Below are positions 19,264 through 25,361 of a DNA stretch of 25,361 bases, one piece after another; within the stretch, counting starts at the first letter, position 1; every line of letters starts with the position of its first letter. The notes under the pieces were generated by a model that saw only the letters and a list, made by a program, of their open reading frames with translations, did no database searches and had not been told where the DNA came from. The translations under genes were made by a program, and so were the position numbers. Source of the stretch: Saccoglossus kowalevskii (lineage: Eukaryota > Hemichordata > Enteropneusta > Harrimaniidae); NCBI RefSeq assembly GCF_000003605.2, contig NW_003123906.1, forward strand, positions 577,930-603,290, in the 5' to 3' direction.

Positions 19264-20429
19264 TAACTTCGGCTTTGTTAGACCCTGCCATAACATCGAC
19301 CACTGTGTTTTTCCAACGCTACAATGTCATCTGCTTCGTCACTATGGTAATAAAATGACTCGCCCTCTAGTGATATGTACGCCACGAACAAGGGAATATC
19401 TTTCGCTACTTTTGCTTATATGTAAAGATCATTTGCTTTGATCGTTCAGTTTCGCAACCCCTTTAACACTTTCCTAACATAGACAACAATTCTCCCACTA
19501 GCTCTTCCTCGATTTCCATCTTTCTCTCAGCACGACTGTCGTAGACATAATAACATCAAAATGCATATATATAGTCTTTAGTGCACTATGATTCATATCA
19601 ACAATAATATCAACAATGTTATAATTTGAACAGAATTAGTGAAATAGCTTACTTTGGGCACGGGCACAAGTTCGTGAACGTTTATGTCGTGAGCTTAATT
19701 GACGTACATTGACTGTATTCGTCGTATCTATACGTACACCATGTACCATCGGTATTTTTCACTGTCAGATTGTCGTAGGTTTTGATATTATAATCTTGTC
19801 CTGCAGTGCTTTCCTCAAACTGAATAACTGCTTCCTTCTAAATAGGAGTTTGCATGAGGACATTTCGTCGGTGTAAATATTTGATCACTACAATAGGTAC
19901 TACATCAACGTATGTAGCTCTAGATATAGCTCTGTTAACTGTCGGGCCATTATTGATACGATAAAATCGTTTGAATGAGATATTGTCCTCGATATGTAAC
20001 TTCCCTTTGACAGTCTACTTCACGGTACATTAGTCGGGATTTCTTTTTTGTTTTGTGAAAAATATAATGAATTTTCTATTTATAAGCGTGATCGTGAAAC
20101 CCTTATGACTGCGACTCTCATGAGCAAGGTTTTGATATGTCACGTCTGACTGTGATTGTCATAATACAAAGCGCCCTCGTAGTTCAGTTAACACATGTTA
20201 CTAGTGTCATGAATTTGTTTTCGCGTATCTGTTGACCGACTTAATTAGTTGATTATTAGCTGAATTGCTGTGTTATGTCTGTCATCGTTTAGGCCTATTT
20301 GAAGTTTTGGACGGAACTTGGCTCAGTGATTTGGAACTAATTACCAGATATCCGTCGATATTCTGACTATCAATTTTGACAGTTTATATCCATAGTTATT
20401 AATGTAGTGAACGATTAATCAAAAGATAT
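19264..20429. other. No gene seen
   Basis: AT-rich sequence without coherent exons or clear repeats. Confidence 0.4.
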
Positions 20430-20990
20430 GACGTATTCAGTGCTTTGTGTGATTGGCTTTATGATTGAAGGTTACGCCCTAGAGTCTTTTTATTGCATTG
20501 TAATTGGTTAGAGTTTTGAAAATGAATAAAGAGAGTTTGAGTTGGTCTTGGGGAGCACAGCACGATAGACGCAGTAGAGAGAGTGCAGTCCTGGAGAGTC
20601 GAGTCTAGAGCAGTCCTGGAGAGCCTTGGTGCGAGTCCAAGCACAGTCTTGGGCTAGTCTTGGGTCAGCCTTGTGATAGTCTTGGGGACTTTTCCCCAGG
20701 GCGCTGTGTCTTATAGAGTGCTCCACAGACCGACTAAGACGAGAGTTGAACCGTAGTTCGTTGTGCGTGTCTTATTTGACTGTAAAGTATAAGTGACTTT
20801 CCCGATCCCGTACCTCAAGGGGACGAGATATAGAGACGAGACGAGATTCCCCCCAGACACGTGTAGAGAACCCCGAGAGTAAGAAGATATTACCCCTGAT
20901 ACTAGCATAGACGACTTTCCCGGAAGCCCCCGGAAGTAGCGAGACTGAGGTGCAAAAATACTCTTGCTTTGTCATGGCTGAAAAAAAAAA
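20430..20990 (+). mobile_element. LTR-like stretch (uncertain)
   Basis: This block is more GC-rich than its surroundings. It has a CCAAT-type motif on the minus strand (ATTGG at 20500-20505), an AATAAA near 20525, and then a GAGTC-rich stretch with two copies of GCAGTCCTGGAGAG. The layout resembles the 3' half of a retrotransposon LTR. No defining TG...CA ends, target duplication or primer-binding site could be fixed. Confidence 0.22.
20644..20690 (+). repeat. Short degenerate tandem repeat
   Basis: Four loose copies of AGTCTTGGG-type units of 12-14 bases within the LTR-like stretch. Confidence 0.6.
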
Positions 20991-21249
20991 TATGTCAGTT
21001 TGCTTATAGTCGATAGAAGGGAATTTTATTTTTGCGAAACGCCGTAGCTTCGACTTCCGGAAAAGTCATCTATATTTATTTTTTCAACACTTGAGGGCAC
21101 TGTTAACATAAAAGCAGGGATTTTGTAATTTTGTGGATATGCTCACGCGCACACTTCAAGTGAACAAACAACATGATGTGAACTACATTCGCACTTCTGA
21201 TAGGTACGTACAAAACGGGAAATTTGATATAATTTACACATAAAAAAAA

Positions 21250-21578
21250 GGAAGTGTATCCCCGGGGCAGAGCTACGTCATAAGACGCGCACCCTTGTAC
21301 CATGTTTTTTTACGGGCTTTGCGCGAGCCGCTGTGAAACGCCGGTCGATGAGCCGGTGAAAATAGCTAAATACGAGAAAACAGCACAAACTCAACTTTGA
21401 AATAATCCTGAATAACAAAATTTATATATGTTGCAAACACAGGGGTAATATTGTTACACTGTTCATCGGAGTCTCAACAACCATCCCAAAGTACAGTTTT
21501 CTGAGAGCGTTAGGCCTTTGTTTTCACCGTGCGTGATGGTTACCATGCTGTCAAAATACCCGGATGTCCCACCTCGAG
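21250..21578 (+). repeat. Dispersed repeat, copy 2
   Basis: Collinear with 4600-4862: shares GCGCGAGC, ACAAACTCAACT, TATATATGTTGCA, TCTCAACAAC and CCCGGATGT in the same order. Identity is moderate, so it is an old family. Confidence 0.5.
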
Positions 21579-22713
21579 GATATAACAAAATATGCATGAA
21601 GGTAGTACGTATCGTATCGACCGACGCCTAGCGACGGTTAATGCGTTCCCGTACTGCATGTCTGTATACTGTGCGGTATTCCCGGATGGATTATATTATT
21701 TTCGGTTTCATATGTACTTGATCTCCGACAATGACTAAAATAAGATACTTTTGGTTCAATTCAAAATCAACTTTTCAAATTTACACATATGTAATAGCAA
21801 TTAATTTATTTAGTGAATACCACCTGAACCAAGTTCAACTCCCCTGAAACCACTGGGATTTGGACAAACTTATGTATTACAATAAATTGTCCTGGCGCGT
21901 TTCAACCCTTGGAATATTTTACTATAATAGGGCGTTTCTACATCGCGCGTTAAAATTTGCATATAACATTAGCGCGTAACAAAGTTGGGATAAAGGAAAT
22001 AGTGGTATAAATAAGGATCAGTGATTACTTGAAATCGATACCAGGAAGGAGGGGGTAAAAGAAAAGTTATATAACAATTTATTATTTAATAATTTATTAA
22101 GTTTGTCCAACTCCCTGTGCTGAAACGAACATTTATGTACGGCAAAACATTTAGGCCATATGGGAAAGACATGGCAAAAAGTTGAACAATTAGGTGTGGT
22201 GTGCGTCATGGCACCAACAATTTAAAATACCACGTATATATACACAAGTCGGCGAGTTGACGACACAAAACAAGTACCTTAGCTTTCTCGCTGTCTATTA
22301 AATAAGCAGTGTTATATATTGGTAAATTCCCCTCCACCCTCTGAGTATTTCGACGCTAAAATCGACTACACAACTTAATACGGACCAAGTACATAATTAA
22401 TGGCATAGCACGTACTAGGTTTACTTCTTGTATTTCAGTGCGACTGACCCAAATGTAAAAATTGCATTAGGTGATTGAAATAAACATTGTTGGCAATGAA
22501 TACTATTAAAACTTCCTCACTGTGCCATATCGGTGTTGCTGTTCGGTCCACTCTCGATAATGCGGTGCATGCGGCTCGAATAACTCCCATAGAAACGACT
22601 CATCGACTACTCATGTCATTCGTGTGTTTGTTTGTTTGTTACAGTAAACAAATCTAGACTCCAAAAAAATAATTGTGTATAACCTGCCATGACGTAATTC
22701 GGTATCAGTTTAA
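21579..22713. other. No gene seen; 3' flank of the sulfotransferase
   Basis: Minus-strand AATAAA hexamers at 22078-22083 and 22093-22098 are candidate polyadenylation signals, about 620 bases after the Gal3ST stop. A short TGTT run lies near 22623-22640. No exon seen. Confidence 0.35.
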
Positions 22714-23871
22714 TTAAAGGGAAATATTAGTCGACATCACTTTTCCGAATATAGTTGGGTCCTGTCGAATTGCTATGTGTTTATACCAGTCCATAGACAA
22801 GCGTGTCAACTCCTGACAATACATCGAAAAGTTTGCGCTTACATATTCTACACGTTTTATTTTCAGTTTAGTAGCTTCCACTGCTTCTGATGTATTGCAC
22901 TGTTTATTGGTCTGCAGTAGACGCGATCGAAGGAAAGCTAAATCATCTTCAAATTCGGGTCCATACTCACTAATTCGTCTCCAAAGCGTTTCATTAAAAT
23001 ATCGGTAAAGCAGTACATCAGCCCGGGACCACTGATAAATTTGATGTCGCAATTCGTCTGTGATAATTTCACGATTTACACGTTGATTTTTAGCTAAATA
23101 TATAACATCGTCGACACTCCAATGAAACAGGCGGGTCAACAGTACGAGGGACTCGTCAAAGTATTCTGTAATCAACACCAAATCGAATTCCTTATTCAGC
23201 GTCTCTATTGTTTCGTTTACAAAAGTTTCATTACTTGTTTCACCGAGAGTTAATCCCAAGTCTCTGATCTGGTTATTGCGGCTGGAGGACTTGCCGCCAT
23301 TTTCGAAGTTAGAGGGTTGCCTCGTAAACAAGGAAATACCTGCCATTACATTCTTTCTGAGTTTAAAAAAGTTCATATGTGATTCTATTTGCCTCGCAGG
23401 TTCACGTAATATAGTGATGTATTTAGTATTTTCCTCCATTAATGAATCCATCCGATTTCTTGAATAGGTCACATGACCAGAAAGAATGTTGTATTTCCAG
23501 GTCTTGTTGTTTGCGCCCCCAAGTGGTGGTAAGAATTTGAGCGGATTTAAAGCCGTTTTTCTAAAATAACCATTCTTAGTGTTTTCCTTAGAAAATAAAA
23601 ATGACAGTTTGTTATCGTAGCCATAGCGACAAATTATGCAATGCAATGAAGTACTCCCCGTCTTGTGAGTTTTTATATACACGATATTAGTGATTGGTTG
23701 CATCAGGTGTCTTGCAGAGAAGTCGGGCCTCGTTCTGACGTCGACTAGCGACACGATTTTATATTTGTCCTGCATAACACTGTACCATGTCACTGCGGCA
23801 CCGGTGATGACACTGAGTATAAAGATCTGAACAAGCAAGCAGAACAAACAAACTGTTAATTGATACAGCAT
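22714..23871 (-). CDS. Galactose-3-O-sulfotransferase family enzyme (single exon, complete)
   Basis: 385 residues. The family transfers sulfate from PAPS to the 3-hydroxyl of galactose on glycolipids or glycoproteins in the Golgi lumen. Residues about 4-29 form a hydrophobic signal-anchor after a very short cytosolic start, giving a type II Golgi protein. The 5'-phosphosulfate-binding loop is K-T-H-K-T-G-S-T-S (67-75). The 3'-phosphate site is L-R-E-P-A-R-Q-I-E-S-H (155-165). The family block F-D-L-V-L-I-T-E-Y-F-D-E-S (229-241) and W-S-R-A-D-V-L-L-Y-R-Y-F-N-E-T (281-295) follow. Seven N-glycosylation sequons are present (for example N122, N214, N219, N293, N326, N347). Length is typical of the family. 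The frame is unbroken with no intron, and all key motifs are present, so it is probably active. Which acceptor it uses, and which vertebrate Gal3ST is closest, cannot be told by eye. Confidence 0.93.
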   Translation of the reverse strand: MLYQLTVCLFCLLVQIFILSVITGAAVTWYSVMQDKYKIVSLVDVRTRPDFSARHLMQPITNIVYIKTHKTGSTSLHCIICRYGYDNKLSFLFSKENTKNGYFRKTALNPLKFLPPLGGANNKTWKYNILSGHVTYSRNRMDSLMEENTKYITILREPARQIESHMNFFKLRKNVMAGISLFTRQPSNFENGGKSSSRNNQIRDLGLTLGETSNETFVNETIETLNKEFDLVLITEYFDESLVLLTRLFHWSVDDVIYLAKNQRVNREIITDELRHQIYQWSRADVLLYRYFNETLWRRISEYGPEFEDDLAFLRSRLLQTNKQCNTSEAVEATKLKIKRVEYVSANFSMYCQELTRLSMDWYKHIAIRQDPTIFGKVMSTNISL

Positions 23872-23932
23872 GATGTAAGGGAATGTAAGGAGAGGATGAA
23901 ATAATATGACGATTCAATGACATGACTCCTTC

Positions 23933-23939
23933 ATTTATA
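23933..23939 (-). promoter_or_regulatory. Possible TATA box for the sulfotransferase
   Basis: TATAAAT on the minus strand, about 60 bases before the ATG at 23871. This would place transcription start near 23905 with a short unspliced leader. An upstream non-coding exon cannot be excluded. Confidence 0.4.
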
Positions 23940-24032
23940 AATAACAGCGTGGGTGGATACAATTGTGCTTCATTAAATATTCATCATCATCAGATCAACA
24001 AGTTAAGCAATGTGATACGCGTACTTCCTACG

Positions 24033-24064
24033 TACTATTAACATACTATTAACATACTATTATA
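24033..24064 (+). repeat. 11-bp tandem repeat
   Basis: TACTATTAACA occurs twice in tandem, followed by a third partial copy. Confidence 0.8.
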
Positions 24065-24126
24065 ATTTAACTTTTCTACGTATTATACTAGTATTAATTG
24101 TTGTAATAACTTAGTACAAATGAACT

Positions 24127-24170
24127 GGCGAAGCAAATGGCCGCTAAAACCTTGTTGGGAGAAGTAGTAT
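24127..24170. mobile_element. Foldback MITE family, left-end fragment D
   Basis: GCAAATGGCCGCTAAAACCT followed by TGTTGGGAGAAG matches the family's terminal sequence. No clear right end was found. A weak internal foldback may extend it to about 24330. Confidence 0.4.
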
Positions 24171-25361
24171 CTAGAGACTTTATTGCTCACTCAAACTGTT
24201 ATATATCTGGCTTCCAGTCATCAATATAATTTGATGTAGATTATGAAGAACTGGGAGACATAGCAATAGTTTGCGTGGAACAAATAGCAGGATAACTCAG
24301 AAACGTAATTGTATTCGATAATTTGAATAAACGACTTTGTTATAATAAGTGAGCTAATTGTTAAAGACACCAGTGTCTAACACTGTTTTGATAACATTAT
24401 TCAGTTATTTGACTTTGTGACTCATATTTTCCGGGATTGCATTCTAAATGCCAAATTTAATTGAATTGCTAATAAGAATAACATATGTTGTTGGCTTATG
24501 CAAATATAAATTTACGTAATCTGAATTTTGATATTCGTTTAAATAGTGATTTGTTTTATATAAAAACAGTAAAATGCAAATTATTACATACAATAGGCAT
24601 GGGCGATCAAATGTGTCTAATCGGCGTACAGGCAACACCTCAATTTACTACCATCAATATCATAATGATGATCGTATGACAAAATTGAAAATTACATTGG
24701 TCAAGGCTTCCCTGAAAATCTAGTTACATTCGGGACAGGGGAGAAAAAAGTAAAAGTTCCTTGTGAATAAATTCCTGTAAGACACTATGTAACAATAATG
24801 GTAAATAGCTTGTAAACTTCCTATATTTACTGTTTCTCGTGTTTTGTGTGGCGCTTTAGTCAAAGTCGTTTCTGCACCAAGTCAGCCAGTTAGCACGGCG
24901 AATTTGAATACTATGCCTTCACGATTCTGTCCACGGTGTTTCGCGAAAGCCTTTAAAATAGTATGTTTACAACTGAATTTTGATCAAAACTAGGAGTTAT
25001 AATGATAATTATTTTCTCTTAAATCAAATTTGGGCTATTCATCCGAAATAAATTCTTGTCATGAAGACACATTTTCCACAATGTATATCTTGTGTTATTT
25101 GGCAATTTGAAAAGGAGATTGAAATATTACTTAAAGTGCCTGTGAAATGGCTGCTATTTTCACGTCTAAAATTATCAATTGATACATAAATATTATTAAT
25201 TTTTATGTTTCTAAGCATAAATTATTTTTTTTAAGTGAAAAAATGTGTTTTAAACTCAGTCTACAGCAACTTTATTTTTTGTATTTTAAAACGAGGCTCC
25301 TCATTAGCTATTCATTGCCATACAGAAATTCCCCTTGTGACGTCAGAAAGGGAAGTTGCTG
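24171..25361. other. No gene seen
   Basis: AT-rich flank to the window end. Short frames have no recognisable content, and no RNA gene or intact element could be supported. Confidence 0.4.

Noticed and set aside
20170-20200. GTAGTTCAGTT resembling a tRNA D-arm
   Set aside because: No matching anticodon arm, TTCGA box or acceptor stem.
23759-23962. Overlapping minus-strand frame at the start of the sulfotransferase
   Set aside because: Shadow frame, with no Gal3ST features.
1-25361. CRISPR array, prokaryotic operon or phage content
   Set aside because: The tandem repeats lack spacer structure, and the genes have spliceosomal introns; the window is eukaryotic.

Overview
This window looks like AT-rich genomic DNA from a metazoan, most likely a marine invertebrate bilaterian such as a hemichordate, lancelet or lophotrochozoan. 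The species cannot be fixed from the sequence. Three things point this way: small domain-encoding exons with GT-AG introns, Golgi and cell-surface protein families, and many short foldback DNA transposons. Nothing looks bacterial; most long reading frames are by-products of simple repeats or introns.

Left edge (172-1740, + strand): the 3' end of an LDL-receptor class A (LDLa) repeat gene, here called gene 1. It has two LDLa exons, a very short terminal exon and a polyadenylation signal. Its first visible intron carries a 447-bp Mutator-like foldback element flanked by a 10-bp direct repeat, and a 157-bp TA-flanked MITE.

Segment 1740-6370: mostly empty sequence between the two convergent genes. 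It holds a (TGTRG)n array, the N-terminal exon of a Crypton/KIAA1958-like tyrosine-recombinase ORF, and one copy of a dispersed repeat seen again near 21.3-21.6 kb.

Segment 6373-16916 (- strand): a convergent gene, gene 2, reconstructed from about ten exons. From N to C it encodes a short acidic then strongly basic cytoplasmic tail, one Gly-rich transmembrane helix (type II), a Ser/Thr-rich stalk, and seven tandem LDLa domains on separate phase 1-1 exons. No protease, CUB, EGF or scavenger domain was seen. Its last two LDLa exons resemble the last two of gene 1 in order, length, phase and unusual residues, so the two genes look like tail-to-tail paralogues. Its introns contain three copies of one foldback MITE family, a 186-bp higher-order TTCTG array and a 163-bp x3 tandem repeat.

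Segment 16917-22700: no convincing gene. It contains AT-rich degenerate repeats in opposite orientations, a second TA-MITE copy, an LTR-like stretch and the second dispersed-repeat copy.

Segment 22714-23940 (- strand): an intact single-exon galactose-3-O-sulfotransferase (Gal3ST family) with a plausible TATA box upstream. The last 1.4 kb has no gene, only a fragment of the foldback MITE family.

Both LDLa genes and the sulfotransferase encode secretory-pathway proteins, but the sequence does not show that they act together.
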